From positions 62,001 through 126,000 of the forward strand of contig JBBELK010000690.1 in NCBI GenBank assembly GCA_037783545.1: 64,000 nt of DNA, in the 5' to 3' direction. Shown here piece by piece: positions 1 to 12,019 of the stretch. This DNA is from Henricia sp. BOLD:AAB3569 (taxonomy: Eukaryota; Echinodermata; Asteroidea; Spinulosida; Echinasteridae). The notes beneath the pieces are model-generated. The model searched no databases. It saw nothing but the letters and a program-made list of their open reading frames with translations, and was not told the origin of the DNA. A program made the translations under genes and the position numbers. Numbering within the stretch: position 1 is the stretch's first letter; each line of letters starts with the position of its first letter.

Positions 1-1276
1 GTTTAAACACAGCACTGGTGCCATGCAATGTGGGGTACATGATGCATGCACGTGTCTGGCTTATTGCTGTCAGCTTATGGGATTTAGATGGGTGCTGAAA
101 GCAATTATTTTGAAGCAGGACTTCTGGGCTACCCAACATGTGACCCCTGTTTAGCCCAGGAATGCAGGAGTGATTCTGGCTTGGTGTATTTATTTATTGA
201 CAGCCGGGTGCATATGCCAACCAAAATGCCATGGAGTAAAATGTACATGTACTCTCTAAAAATAGCCAACAATGTTGGTAGGCGACAACATGTACCTAAT
301 CTCTCCCCTTAAGTTGCCCTGACAAAAAAGTGGAGATTGTCACCCTTTGAAGTAAGAAAACCTCCACCCCCAGCATTTAACAGAACATCTCTAATATGCA
401 TATGGGTGGTGCACTTGTTGCCAATTCATCTTGTTCGCCAATGCGGCTGCCACTGGAACCAATACACGTACATTTACATGTATACTTTCAATTGATACCA
501 TTTTTAAGACTGTGTGAGTTACATGTACTGTATGACTCAAAACACAGTGAAGGAGGCCATAAAAAGGCTTATGTCAAATTATCAATGTTAATTCTCCAAA
601 AGGCAAAACTTTTGTTCTTTGCATTGGAGATATTAGTGGCTTCATTAAAAGTTGTGGTTGAAACAAGATGAATTTCTTTGTACAAATTGAAATTTTAATT
701 TTCCGTCCAATGTTTTGACAATTTGACTAAATGTCACCTGTACATGTAGTCACTACCGTAGAGTAGTTATGGGGCTTCAAAAATGCCACAAACTGCACTG
801 AGGATTTCACGTCTTAAAAAACGAAAATGGGTGTGAAATGCAAATTTCAAGAGGGCGTCCTCTTGAGAAACTGTATTAAGAGAAACTGAGCTGAAACTAT
901 ACACCTTTCCCATTACCATGGAAACCTTCCCTGTACAATGTATGTCCGCCATAGCTAAGATGCAGTCAGTGCATGAACTACATGCATTGTGATGATGCTC
1001 ATTGTGTCGTCACTTCGAATAACTTGCGCATTTGTTGCAATGGTGAATTCACATTGAGCCTTTTCGCGCGCGCGCAATTGCCAGAGAAAAAGCAAAACAA
1101 AAACAACTCAACGATGTATATCTAGAACGCCGTGTAGGAAAGTGAATGCAAAATATGGCAAAACGACAAGCTAATTGCGGTGAGTTTTACCGATTTACAC
1201 AAAAAAACGTATTTATGAATGTATTTAAAGTAGGTTTGGCCAATCTTAAACAATCCGTTGAAAACTGGCTGGGGTC
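1..1276. other. Non-coding stretch left of the Harbinger element
   Basis: No convincing gene or terminal inverted repeats seen. It holds scattered TACATG motifs and short open frames without recognisable protein character. Confidence 0.5.
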
Positions 1277-1819
1277 CAGGGGCGGTATTCACAAAACTCA
1301 GTCTAAGCGGGGTAATTAAATCTGTCTTAAGTCTAAGCACCCTGCTAAGATAAGTGGGGCACTCAACTTCGTATTCACAAAAGATTTAAGCGCCCCGCTT
1401 ACCTTAGTGGTGTACTTAATCAATCAGTGCAAGCTTTACTCTGTCACGTCATAAAGTCTCTGCAATCAAAGCAGCGCGGACCACGCGCGGACGTTTCAAA
1501 AACATTCAATTACTACGCGCGTGCATCATACGCGCACATTACGCGCGTGTCGTGCACACATTATGCGCGTGTCGTGCACACATACGCGTGCACGTACCAC
1601 AAGTAGACGACGTACGTTGTGCATGCTATGCGGTAGTCAATTATGGTCAGTGGCGAACAAAGATGGAAAACGAAGGTTTTTTAGTGTCAGTAAGAATAGA
1701 AATTGAAATCTGTTGTAATCTCCCAATGTCTAAATTGTTTAGGTGTTCTCTAATCAATCATATAGCCGTTTTTCGACAAAACACTGGGCAGAAAAACAAT
1801 GCAATTGCAGACGTTAAAT

Positions 1820-2150
1820 GCACTTAAGACAGGTCATACCACACTTAAGTTTAAGTCTCAAAAATAAGCGGGCCACTAAAAGAAAACGCGCTGTGAATAC
1901 CACTTAACTTTATGATTTGACTTAAGTGTAGAATTTAAGCGGGGCGCTTAAATTTCACGACTTAAGTCGTTTTGTGAATACTGGGGCGGTATTTACAAAA
2001 TGACTTAAGTCATGAAATTTAAGCGCCCTGCTTAAATTCTACACTTAAGTCAAATCATAAAGTTAAGTGGTATTAACAGCGCGTTTTATTTTAGTGCCCC
2101 GCTTATTTTTGAGACTTAAACTTAAGTGTGGTATGAGCAGTCTTAAAAAG
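1820..2150. repeat. Head-to-head inverted repeat inside the Harbinger element
   Basis: About 160 bases at 1820-1979 are the near-perfect reverse complement of 1984-2150, with only a few bases between them. Both arms carry the same AAGCGGGGCGCTT-like and CTTAAGT-rich motifs as the outer ends but diverge from them after roughly 15 bases. This looks like the right end of one Harbinger copy abutting the left end of another, so the 4.8 kb unit is probably two copies joined. Confidence 0.7.
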
Positions 2151-2161
2151 TTAAGAGTGTC

Positions 2162-3125
2162 ATGGCGGCGTTGTTATGTGCACATCGTTTCCGAGAAATT
2201 AATGAAAGAGTGCTTCAAAGAGAGAGAATTTTCCGCGAAGGAGTTCAGCCTTTAGAAGATTATACGGATTCTGAACTGTACTCGAGATATAGGTTCGATA
2301 GGGCGGGTATTTTATTTATTACTGACCTGATTAGGGACGAAATCGATTATCGGGGTTATCGACGGAACACACATACGAATCATTGCACCATCAGAGCAGG
2401 AAGAGCAATATGTAAATCATAAAAATTATCACTCAATCAACGTGCAAGTGGTGGCCGACGACAAGTCCCGTTTCACAGCCATCAATACCACATTTCCCGG
2501 CAGTACACACGACTCCCGAGTTTTAGGAGAAAGCTGTGTTGAGGAACAATTTGAAGCCAATCAGTATGCTCCGGAAACTGTCCTCCTCGGGGACACGGGG
2601 TATCCTTCCAAGTCGTGGCTTCTTACGCCTTTCCTACGTCCATCGAATCCTGCTGAGGCCAGGTACAATGCTGCACGCAGGTAGGCTAAGCCCTGTTACA
2701 TGTATAACAATTTTTGTGAAGTTACCATTTTTTTCTTCGACTGACATGATTGAATAAACTTACAGAAGTGGGCGAACAATATCAGTATCCACAAAAGTGA
2801 CAATTTCACGCCGTACGTGTTTCACTGATTGTGATTAAGTTCTTTTCCCGATGCTGCAGATCAACTCGAAGCGTTGTGGAGAGGACAAATTGGCCAGTGG
2901 AAACGGAGATTTCACTGCCTCCACGGCGAGATTCGTCTTTCCCCGGGGAGAGTTTGTCGAGTGATCACTGCATGTGCTGTTCTACACAATATTGCAAAGC
3001 AACGAGGGGTGCCAGAGTATGATGTAGAGCCGGAATTAGATCCACCACCACAGCCTGATCAACCACTACAGCACCAGAATGCAAACCTCACTCGAAACCA
3101 AGTTGTACATAGCTATTTCCAGTAG
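2162..3125 (+). pseudogene. Harbinger (HARBI1-like) DDE transposase, broken
   Basis: The N-terminal part from ATG 2162 has a typical HARBI1 start, with YTDSELYSRYRFDR and a DLIRDEI helix. The reading frame then shifts near 2355 with loss of the segment that normally carries the helix-turn-helix. In the next frame the catalytic core is clear: IDGTHIRI (first D), YVNHKNYHSINVQVVAD, GSTHDSR and GDTGYPSKSWLLTPF (second D). An intron follows at 2681-2859 (GT...AG), then TRSVVERT (catalytic E). One extra base near 2888 shifts the frame before WKRRFHCLH and LHNIA. It ends at TAG 3123-3125. All three acidic catalytic residues are present but the frame is broken at least twice. In living copies it cuts and joins the element's own ends in the nucleus. 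Confidence 0.85.
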
Positions 3126-3521
3126 GTTTGTCGTTATTTTACTAGTTGTGACCATGACTTCCTAAGTGACTGCACTGCATGATTTTGCATACTGAACTAT
3201 TATGTACACACATAGCTTTGTGCTTCACTTTATACTACAACTGAATACACAACGCGTTCTGTTGTCTTTAGACGCGCTCACTGAAATTGTTACATTTAAT
3301 TGTATTGATTTTGACCCTATTCAGCCCCATTCGTCAAGTTAAAGGCACTATTACAAATAAAAACATAACGAGGCTCAATTAAAAATTGGCACACAATAAA
3401 AAATAAAAAAAACATGACGCAGGTTTGTGCTGTTCTTTGTGTTTAATTTTTGGAAGACTTTAAAACAACCTTTAGCACAACTTAAATTCAGTACAACTTT
3501 CAACAATATAGCATTTTAATA

Positions 3522-3858
3522 AGGCCAAACAAAACAAGTGGTGCGTTTACGGTAACAGCCTAAATAAAATCCAGGTAGGTAGGTAGGAAAATAATTTTAT
3601 TTTGTCATTTGTTTTTACATTTAATTTCATGCATTTGCGTGTTGTTTTGCAATGTTTGAAACTCACTATTAACACTATTAACCATGTTCATGTACAAGTG
3701 TAGAAATTGTTATGTTCGTTGGACATTATTGGAAATAGTGCTCATTTAAAATTATCAACTTGAAAATTAGCAATAAAAAGTTTGAGGTCGGTAATTTGGC
3801 CTAAAAAATTCCAGGTAGGTCGGGTTACCGTAAACACACCATTTATTTTGTTTGGCCT
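3522..3858. mobile_element. Short inverted-repeat element (MITE) in the Harbinger
   Basis: The ends read AGGCCAAACAAAACAAGTGG and, complemented, AGGCCAAACAAAATAAATGG, each followed by GTG(C/T)GTTTACGGTAAC and AGGTAGGTAGG-like sequence. No coding capacity. The AGGTAGGTCGGGTTAC motif recurs in the element at 12203-13086, so the two families are probably related. It sits between the 3' ends of the two Harbinger genes. Confidence 0.75.
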
Positions 3859-3893
3859 AACCTTTGGAATAAATATTCAAATCAAATAAAACT

Positions 3894-5315
3894 TTAATTG
3901 GACAGAGACTTCTCAAGGAGTGCAATTTTCAACTTAAGCAGCTGCTTCCCCAATTCCAGCTTCTCTGTCTCCACCACACATCTTCTCTGATCTAGGATGA
4001 TCAACTTCCTGTATTCCTCATTCTCTTCACTGGTACTGCTTGCTCTCTTTCTAGGCCTTGTCGGCAGTAGAGGAGCCAGAGTAGCCAGGGAGACCAATAT
4101 GATGTCATCATCGTTTGAGCTGAGGGAAACGCCACGGAAAAAAGGAAAAGAAACCGTTGGAAATATTTTAAAGAATGACACATTTTGCATGCATGATCCC
4201 CCAAGATTAAAAGACAAGTTTGCCATTAATATTCTAGTAGTTAAAATGTTAGAAAATCATTATACCTCTCAGCAGGTGTGGCTGCAGCCGATGGGTCTGC
4301 TTCGACCACTTGAAAGTTGAATTGCCACGGAACGGCATCCAGGCTGTCAATGCCACCGCTAATGCCAACCATGGTCAGTGATGTTTCCCCCCCCCCCCCC
4401 CCAGCAGGGACATTAACTGGTGGTCCAGTGGAGTCAATTCAGGTGGTGCTGGACCGCCTCCTGTATAAATGAAATTGAAGTCCTTCCATAATATAAATTA
4501 AGCGAGATATATTCTAGTGTAAGTTACTTGCCGACGTTTTTCGCCCTTATTCACGCCAAAGATGGCTACTTAATATTTACTTTCGGGCAAATTCATGCAA
4601 GTTTTGTGGAGGTAGGCCTACCTGCATGTAGAATTCCAATGCTTGGTACAAAAACTCTGGATGCTAGGATAGGGCGACAATTTGTGTGTAAAAAAGCTAT
4701 ATTAGGGCGACACGCTCTATTAGGGTGACATTTTGGTGTCGCCATATTTTTCAAAATAATTTGTTTAGGTCAAAAACCATTTTTTTTAAATTGAGAACCA
4801 TTTTTATTAGGTCTAGAACCAATTCTCTTAGGTCTGTAACCATTTTTGGAAACTTCGGGTAAAAGAATAAAGTGTCATTTTGAGTGGTTCTTGCCAAAAT
4901 TTCGGTGGTCCCCGGGGAGAGGCTTCCCAAAATGTCGCCCTATTGCGGCATCCAGAATTCCCATAATTATAAATCTGTGTTTATATAAAATTAATGTAAA
5001 GTGAATTGGAAGAAGTATTAAATTGCCTCGTGTTTGCCATACCTGTAGCACGTGCCTCCTTCCTCTGTCTGCTTGCTTCCTCCTTCATTTTACTGTTCAT
5101 GTTTTGCCATTTCTTTTGCAGTTCCGGCACATCCCTGCGCACAGCCGGGAATTGGCAATCGAGACATCTGCAATGTCTTGCCAAGCCTTGTGTTTATCTT
5201 GGGCCGATGTCGTATTTGAGAATTTAGGTCGCAATATCTCTTGCCGCTTCTCCCATTCAGAGAGAAGCAACAGCTTTTCCTTCTCTGAGAAGTTTGGCTT
5301 TCGTTTACTTGCCAT
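3894..5315 (-). pseudogene. Harbinger Myb/SANT-like accessory protein, broken
   Basis: This is the second gene of the Harbinger element, antisense to the transposase. In this family the protein has a Myb/SANT-like (NAIF1-like) DNA-binding domain and works with the transposase at the element ends and in nuclear import. The exon from ATG 5315 starts MASKRKPNFSEKEKLLLLSE and contains KHKAWQDIAD. A frameshift near 5145 is followed by DVPELQKKWQNMNSKMKEE, and the exon closes at a CAG/GTATGG donor near 5043. A middle exon at about 4460-4270 encodes GISGGID and is spoiled by a run of about 17 C. The last exon (about 4120-3894) encodes the basic and coiled-coil-like tail ending LLKLKIALLEKSLSN. Another repeat (4657-4955) lies in its first intron. 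Confidence 0.75.
4657..4955 (+). mobile_element. AGGGCGACA inverted-repeat element, copy 1
   Basis: The ends read CTGGATGCTAGGATAGGGCG and, complemented, CTGGATGCCGCAATAGGGCG. The interior has repeated AGGGCGACA and AACCATTTTT motifs. A second copy in the opposite orientation lies at 39848-40154. It is non-coding and inserted in an intron of the Harbinger Myb-like gene. Confidence 0.8.
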
Positions 5316-5651
5316 TTTATTGACTATACTTTAAACAATATCATGCAGCATTTATTTCCGACAGGCCAGATACGACCCAGCGCGCGCGCGTACATCGCGC
5401 GCGTGCCAACTTACCACATTTTTTTTTATTTTTGAAACACCCGCCAGTATCACATGTCGTCTGCGCGAGTAGGCCCTATGTTTACTGACTTTACTCTGTT
5501 GCAGCTAGTGCTTACAGATGAACCTTTACACCGGAATTTTCCAGTATTTATATCAACTTGTATTCTTTGGCGACTGTTAAGCCGCTTTGTTCCCGACCAT
5601 TTACTGCATATGTGTGTAATTGATTGATACAGCAGTCCACCTAGCTACATG

Positions 5652-5903
5652 TATATGGGTCTTTCTATAAATTAGGGGTCCAGCTTTGGTGTCCCCCGTT
5701 ACATTTTACATCTTGTTTTTGTAAATTCAGGACACATTCTTTAAATACTTTCCATCTCAAAGAGTGTGTACATAAAGTACAATTCATACAAAATGGTTTA
5801 AAAGCCATTTTAATGATTTTTGTACGAAAAATAACACATATATCAGGTGTAACGGGGGACACCAAATGTCACACTTTTGGACCCCTAATTTATAGAAAGA
5901 TAT
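5652..5903. mobile_element. GGGTCNTTCTATAA MITE, copy 1
   Basis: The ends are inverted repeats containing CTTTCTATAAATTAGGGGTC followed by a GTAACGGGGGACACC-like block on the right arm. A diverged copy with the same layout lies at 55394-55671. Short and non-coding. Confidence 0.75.
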
Positions 5904-6104
5904 ACACTATTGTGACGTATGTGTCGCGCATGCGCCAATTTGTTGATTTAAGTGATTGCACATAAGTGGACAACTAAGATAAGTGGGGCGCTTCAATCTT
6001 TTGTGAATACCAAGTTGAGTGCTCCACTTATCTTAGCGGGGTGCTTAGATTTAAGACAAACTTAAGTACCCCGCTTAGATTGAGTTTTGTGAATACCGCC
6101 CCAG

Positions 6105-8208
6105 GGCGCTGATAAAAATGATGTTTATTGTGTTTTTGCGTCACTCGTGCTGCAGTTTGCCATATCTCTGTGCACAAAATTGAGGACTCGGGTCACCAAA
6201 ATGGAGATCCACTTTTTGGTTACCTCAACCTGAGGCTGTGATTGGTCAAGTCCAAAATGGGCGGAGCTTACTGGATCGGTCTATAATTGGCGGTCCGCCA
6301 ATAATTCAAGGCGTATAATAGACTTGCCAAAGTCTGACCTCCCGTGCTTGGTCTTCAACGCGCAGCGCACCCTCCGGACCGGTGACCTGTCCAATCTGTT
6401 TTCTTCTGTTTCCTCTGTCTCAGAAAGTCTTCCGATCAGCGTTTCATCTAGCGACCAGTCCACCCGTCCTCTTGATTTTAGACGGACACTTTGCGAAATG
6501 GACAATAAAACTTGACGGGTAGAATTTTGTCAAATGACATAAAAAACGACAGGTGGATTTTTGGTTTAAAATGTATGAATAAAAACACAGAAGTACCTCG
6601 TAATCTGTGTGGCAGGCCGCTGCATCGAGCGGCGGTGGTACCGGTATGCTAGCTCACGAGTGGACTCTTGTACATGTTGCACATGTATGCACACAGTACA
6701 CATATCACGATTTCCAACTTGCCTGGTGTCCGTAACCGCTTTACACGTTTGTGCGCAGCACCGCGCATACCAGTGTACAGAACATGTTGAAACAACCCAC
6801 TGTCCACTGTCCTTTCCGTCGATCTGCCGTTCCACCGTTCCGCATTTTACCAACATCCCCACTGGACTGTAGTGCTGTTATCCTATCATCGTGATCGCGT
6901 GCGTTGCTACAGGTCAACTCGTTAGCTTACTCGACTCAAACCAACTCGACCATCACATACCTGCCAACATTGCCGAGTAAAAATCAGACTATATATTGAA
7001 ACTTGCAACGGTCGAGTAGGTACAACGGTCAAGTTGACCTACATTGTAGTACTGCACACGTTTTCATGTACACAACACATGTGGTGCGCGCAGGGAGTCA
7101 GGTCAAGTCGACCTTTTACCAATTGTTTTCAACACTTTTAACACTTAAAAATCGGAACAAATACGATACAATCAGACTAGTTTGCAGGTATGCCATTGTA
7201 CCAACCTGATCAATGTCGTACCAACCTCGACTCACAGGGCGGGTACTTTTTAACTGCAATTAGAAAGGACAGGCAGTTTTGGAAATCCTAGATGAAAGGC
7301 TGCTTATTATTCTTTCACTATACGGAATTTGTTCAAGGTCTGTGACGTAATTAATTGAAGGCCATCGTTTGTTTGTGTGTAAAGGCGAGCCGCTGGCAGC
7401 GGCTTCCTGGCCGAAGTAGACATTTCACAAGCCGCTTTGAGCGGCGCGCCGTAGGGAAAGGAGACAGCAGAAAAGAGATTTCACAGGCCACCAGTCCAGA
7501 GGCCGCGCTGCACGCAGTGCACCACAGACCAAACACGGGAAGTCAAAATTGGGCAAGTCTAGAAAAGGCGCAAAAATGGACGTATAAAAACATCGTTTTT
7601 CACAGGGCTTAGGATTTCTAAAATACAAATTCGTTCAGAGAAAATTTTTTTTTCTATTATTCCATAATAGATAGGCCATACCTCCTTCAATTCATTTCAG
7701 AAGCATGAACTACAAACAGAATTTTAAACTGAATTCCTGTAGGCCTACATAATCTCATGCCATAATAATGTACATACATGTAACTACATGTACATATGAC
7801 AAGCACAAAACTGAGCTCTTATGAGTTCTGTTTACATAAATTTCCTAATTTTTTCCTGGATAACAATCTTATAAGAAACAGGATGTGTGCAGTATGTTAT
7901 CAAAACAAGCATGCTGTCAAGTGCCATACTGTGCAAGAGTGTGTAAAACATGTAGGTACAGTGCACATGTACATGGTTCAACATGTCATCCAGGATGGCA
8001 TCCACCATCCAGCACCTCAATCAAAACTATGACAAGGCTACCGAGGGTCAATGCAAACAAATCGTGGGGATAATTGGCAAATGGTCAAACATCTATCATA
8101 ACTACATGTACCTGTAGGACATAACAGCCTAAAAACCTGATACTTTACTTATTGCAGGTACCGGTATTCAGGCATTGGTTGAGAGGGCTATATATATACC
8201 GGTATGGG
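6105..8208. other. Non-coding stretch 6.1-8.2 kb
   Basis: No gene and no clear element ends. The region around 6600-6870 is moderately CpG-rich with several overlapping open frames on both strands, which look like shadows of base composition rather than exons. Confidence 0.4.
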
Positions 8209-8610
8209 TAGGTCGTTCAGGCGAGGGACTATCTCTGGACCTAGCTCCACCCCAAACTCCCGTCGTTAGAACGCAATTTAGCTCCGGGGCTAGCCCTCCC
8301 CAAATTTAGCCCCAGAAATTTGTGGGGCTAGCCCCACTTTCAGCACAGCGGGAGTTTCTTTTATGACTTAGCTCCACCTATATATTTACTGACTGAATGC
8401 AACTGACCTCGCTCTGTGGCATGCATCTGACCAATGTTAATATGCTATCGAATTTGACCACATTTAGCTCCTCTGAAACGGTAGCTCCGGAGTTATCATC
8501 ACCGTTTGAACGGGAGGGCATTTTGGACTAACTCACTGTAGCTCCAGTGAACCCCCGCTGAGTCCACTAATTGGATTGGGGCTAAAAAAGTAGCCCTCCG
8601 TCTGAACATA
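8209..8610 (+). mobile_element. AGGTCGTTCAG inverted-repeat element, copy 1 of a tandem pair
   Basis: It starts AGGTCGTTCAGGCGAGGGAC and ends TAGCCCTCCGTCTGAACATA, whose complement begins TATGTTCAGACGGAGGGCTA. The arms are rich in palindromic TAGCTCC and GGGGCTAGCCCC. It is followed 15 bases later by a second copy in the same orientation. Non-coding. Confidence 0.75.
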
Positions 8611-8625
8611 CATGTACCAATATAG

Positions 8626-9055
8626 AGGTCGTTCAGACAAGGGGCTATCTCAGGAGCTAGCTCCGGAGCTAGCTAGCTCCACCCCAAACTTCCGTCGTTA
8701 GAACGCAATTAGCTCCACCTCTGGGGCTAGCTCCGGGGCTAGCCCTCCCCAAACTTAGCCCCACAAATTTGTGGGGCTAGCCCCACTTTCAGCCCAGCGG
8801 GGTTTCTTTTATGACTTAGCTCCACCATTATTTACTGACTGAACGCAACTGACCTCGCTTTGTGGCATCTGGCCAATGTTAATATGCTATCAAATTTGAC
8901 CACATTTTAGCTCCGGAGCTAACTGTAGCTCCGGAGTTATCATCACCGTTTGAACGGGAGGGCATTTTGAACTAACTCACTTTAGCTCCAGCGAACCCCC
9001 GCTGAGTCTGTTAATTGGCTTTGGGCTAAAAAAAGTAGCCCTCCGTCTGAACATA
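8626..9055 (+). mobile_element. AGGTCGTTCAG inverted-repeat element, copy 2
   Basis: Same start (AGGTCGTTCAGACAAGGGGC) and end (CTCCGTCTGAACATAC) as the copy at 8209-8610, collinear with it throughout. It differs mainly by extra GAGCTAGCTCC units and scattered substitutions. Confidence 0.75.
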
Positions 9056-9612
9056 CCCATACAGTCCATATCATGCATCACCCCTGGGCTGGCTCCGGGG
9101 AGAGTTCGGCCCCAGGGTTTGACGGATCTAGTGGGAAAAGGCCTGGAACTTGCTTGCTCCATGCTTGACCCAACTTGATTATTTACATGTGTGGTATTTT
9201 GGTCTGGGTACTACTAACACACAGAGGTGATGGATGGGTTTGGCTTGTATCCCCAATCTGGGCTGTCCAACAAGTTGATACATGTACATGTACATGTCCT
9301 CACATCTAGTATGCTCGGCACTGTGTCTGGGCACTCTGCCAGAATGGTACATGTAGGGTCATGTCCCCAGCTACATGTACCTGTGGATAACCACCCATCT
9401 GGGAGGAAACCCCAGAGATACCTGCAATGCAAAAGACTTTGACAAAAGAAGACCTTTTCAGACCACTCTAGGCAAATTTGGCATTGACAAACTCTTTAAC
9501 CTCATGGCAACCCCAATACTGATTTATTTCCCCCAGCTGAACCTTATTCCAGACTAATGTAAGCATAAGGCAAGACCAATATGAAATCCGAGGCCAAACC
9601 CATACCAATAAT

Positions 9613-10016
9613 CAGTGTTGTAGTCGAGTCACCAATATCGAGTCCGAGTCCGAGTCTCCGGTCATTAGCTTCGAGTCCGAGTCCGAGTCACGAGTTTGCC
9701 AAATTAATGAAACTGAATCTGCTATATTTTGTTTACACAATATGTAAAATGATGGCATAATCATGCGCTCCTTGCCAGCGCCTGGTGGGGCAGTGTGCAT
9801 ATTCACGCATCGGACTGTTTTTTCCCAAGAATCCTGCATTAAGCGGGCCAATATATAATTTTTTTCTTTTTTGAATTACCGGTATGTGACTCGTGAGTCA
9901 CGAGTCACCATGTTCGAGTCGAGTCCAAGTCCGAGTCATTTTCCAATGTGACTCGAGTCGAGTCTGGTTTGAGTCACGAAAATTGTGACTCAAGTCGGAC
10001 TCGATATTATTGGCCG
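9613..10016. mobile_element. GAGTCCGAGTC repeat element (hAT-like family)
   Basis: The left arm begins CAGTGTTGTAGTCGAGTCAC and continues ATCGAGTCCGAGTCCGAGTC. The right arm has the complementary GACTCGAGTCGAGTC and AAGTCGGACTCGATATTATT. The right terminus lacks the CTACAACACTG expected as mirror of the left end, so the copy is probably truncated. Related arms occur at 41646-41906, 55681-56214 and, as a remnant, 32880-33110. Confidence 0.6.
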
Positions 10017-10183
10017 ATATCTTTTTCAGCTGATATTTTTGCCTATAATAAAAAAACATTTTGCAGATATTTCGACTAGTATTTTTTTCGGATGGGTATA
10101 AAGATGAATGGACACTAGCCAGGAGTTGTTTATTTTCACAATGGAGAACAACATCAGGGTATGAATTCAACTGAAATTCATGT

Positions 10184-11169
10184 AATAGACCTATGACATA
10201 ATGACGTCACGCAATGTTTACCGCGGTGCATTATGGGTGAGATGTGGGGACGAAATCTCTGCATCGATAGTTTGCACAATTATTGCAGGGTCATTTTCGC
10301 CGCCTTTTGAGGCCTTAAAAGTTAAAACCATTGTTCCGGCGTCCGTCGTGGGCTTAAAACTCACATTTCGGAATTTTGTTCGGAGTTAGTGGTCAAACAA
10401 CTGCCCTACTGTTATTCCTTCTTGTAAATTGGTTTGTAATAATTGTTAATTTTTGCTTGTGTGGATAAAATAGCACAGTGTTGTGTAGAAAAATTATATA
10501 ATATGGAGATGGTGATAAGGTCCATGCCAAAAACAACAAAGGAAAATATATCTTAGATTTTTTCAATTTAATTTTTTTTTTTAAAACACATGTACTTCTT
10601 GTGTTGTAAATGTGCTTATTACAAAAATAAATCCCAAAATTCGGCCATCCTCATAGAAATAAGAGAGTTTTTCTTAAGCGAGCACCTGATTTGGACACTG
10701 CCGTCTGCTTGCAAGTGGTCGTAATTACCATGCACCTACCATCGCGAAACATGTAGGTTGGAGTACGTTACCAGACTGATTTCTGAGACGTCGTCGTCTG
10801 CTCGCAAGTGGTCGTATTACTACGCATCCACTATTACGAAACATACAGACTGAGGAACGTTACCAGACTAAATTTTAATTCTTAATGTTTGTCTTAAAAA
10901 ACTGCTTCAAAAACACCTTTCCACTCAAAAGAAACAATTCGATTTTTAATATGTTGTTTATTGAATGTTGCGGCCTAGATTCATGTTAGAATGATTTCTA
11001 TTGCAATTAGTTCTAGGTCAAATCGTAAATTGACTAGACTATAATACGCTAGGCGCTATGCATACCCGGTACAACGCACGCAAACTAGAGATGCAGAGAT
11101 TTCGTCCCACTTTTCACCCATAATGCACCGCGGTAAACATTGTGTGACGTCATACGTTTCAGGTCTATT
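10184..11169. mobile_element. Element with ~80-bp ends carrying TGACGTCA
   Basis: Left end AATAGACCTATGACATAATG and right end, complemented, AATAGACCTGAAACGTATGA. Both continue through TGACGTCA, TTTACCGCGGTGCATTATGG and GACGAAATCTCTGCAT for about 80 bases. The interior is AT-rich and non-coding. The first 30 bases are shared with the short elements at 38419-38575 and 63623-63722. Confidence 0.8.
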
Positions 11170-11338
11170 CATATACCGGTAAATGCTCTCTAAATTCCTA
11201 AGAATGAATAAGTGATAGTTTTAGGGATTATGACCCAGGGACCACCGGGGTGAATGAATTCGATACAAATGTGGACAAATGGACAACAAATGTCCATGAG
11301 TTTCGGAAATCTACATGTAGATGCAGTGAAAAGCAACT

Positions 11339-11411
11339 TGGCTCCACCGGGATTCGAACCGCGGGCCTTCTGCTTAACGTGCAGACGCCCCACCAATTTA
11401 GCTATGAAGCG
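11339..11411 (-). repeat. tRNA-Asn(GUU)-like sequence, degenerate
   Basis: Read on the - strand it has a box A (TAGCTAAATTGG), a perfect anticodon stem TCTGC/GCAGA around a loop with GTT, and a box B (GGTTCGAATCC). The acceptor arm pairs 6 of 7. Only 3 of 5 pairs form in the T stem and position 33 is C instead of U, so it is more likely a tRNA-derived repeat or pseudogene than a working tRNA-Asn gene. Confidence 0.55.
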
Positions 11412-11419
11412 AACTGGTA

Positions 11420-12019
11420 GTCTAGAATTACGGTATTGCAGCAGTTGTTTCTCACTGATTAAATTCACTCCATTCGAGTTAAAATTCACTCCCTTACACT
11501 GAAATTAGGGTCAAGACGGTTTGGAGTGAAATTCCCTCATGACAATAGATTGAAATCTCACTCGAGTTGTCAATGGAAGGGGTCCTTTTTCAAACTTTTT
11601 CAATCTAAAGAGACATTTTCACTCTAAAACGTCTAGTCCCTTATTTCACTCTTTCAGATATAGAGAGTGAGCGGAACCTTAAAACATGAAAGAGATTAAA
11701 GTCTATTGCTGCACCTACAAGGGTGTCACTTGTACCCTATTGGTACGTCGTAATTTTAACCTTTTTAGCTGACATGGTGTCTGAACACAGTCGGCGAAAC
11801 TGTCCAGCCGGCGAAACTGTCCAGCCGGTAAAACGGTCCAGCCGGTAAAACGCACACGAGAGTTTACCCTACATATATACAGCACATGAAACAGACCTCT
11901 AGACATGCCGAGTTTGCTCCTTTAAACTTGACAAATATACTGGTATCATCACTCAACATCAGGTCAACACTGCTCATGGTTGATTTAGGGTGCACTTTCT
12001 GGTAGAGCCACTTACATAG
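11420..12019. other. Non-coding stretch 11.4-12.0 kb
   Basis: No gene or element ends recognised. A short run of GTCCAGCCGG units at about 11810-11845 is the only local repeat. Confidence 0.4.

Larger units (their letters stand above)
1280..6101. mobile_element. PIF/Harbinger DNA transposon (decayed, composite)
   Basis: The ends are inverted repeats starting GGGCGGTATTCACAAAACTC (left) and its near-perfect complement ending at 6101. They are flanked by the trinucleotide CAG at 1277-1279 and 6102-6104. A 3-bp CWG or TWA target duplication is typical of PIF/Harbinger. The interior has the two genes expected of this superfamily, converging on each other: a DDE transposase on + and a Myb/SANT-like protein on -. 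Both are broken by frameshifts, so the copy is dead. A second set of inverted repeats sits inside at 1820-2150, and at least three unrelated small elements (3522-3858, 4657-4955, 5652-5903) have landed in it. Confidence 0.85.
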
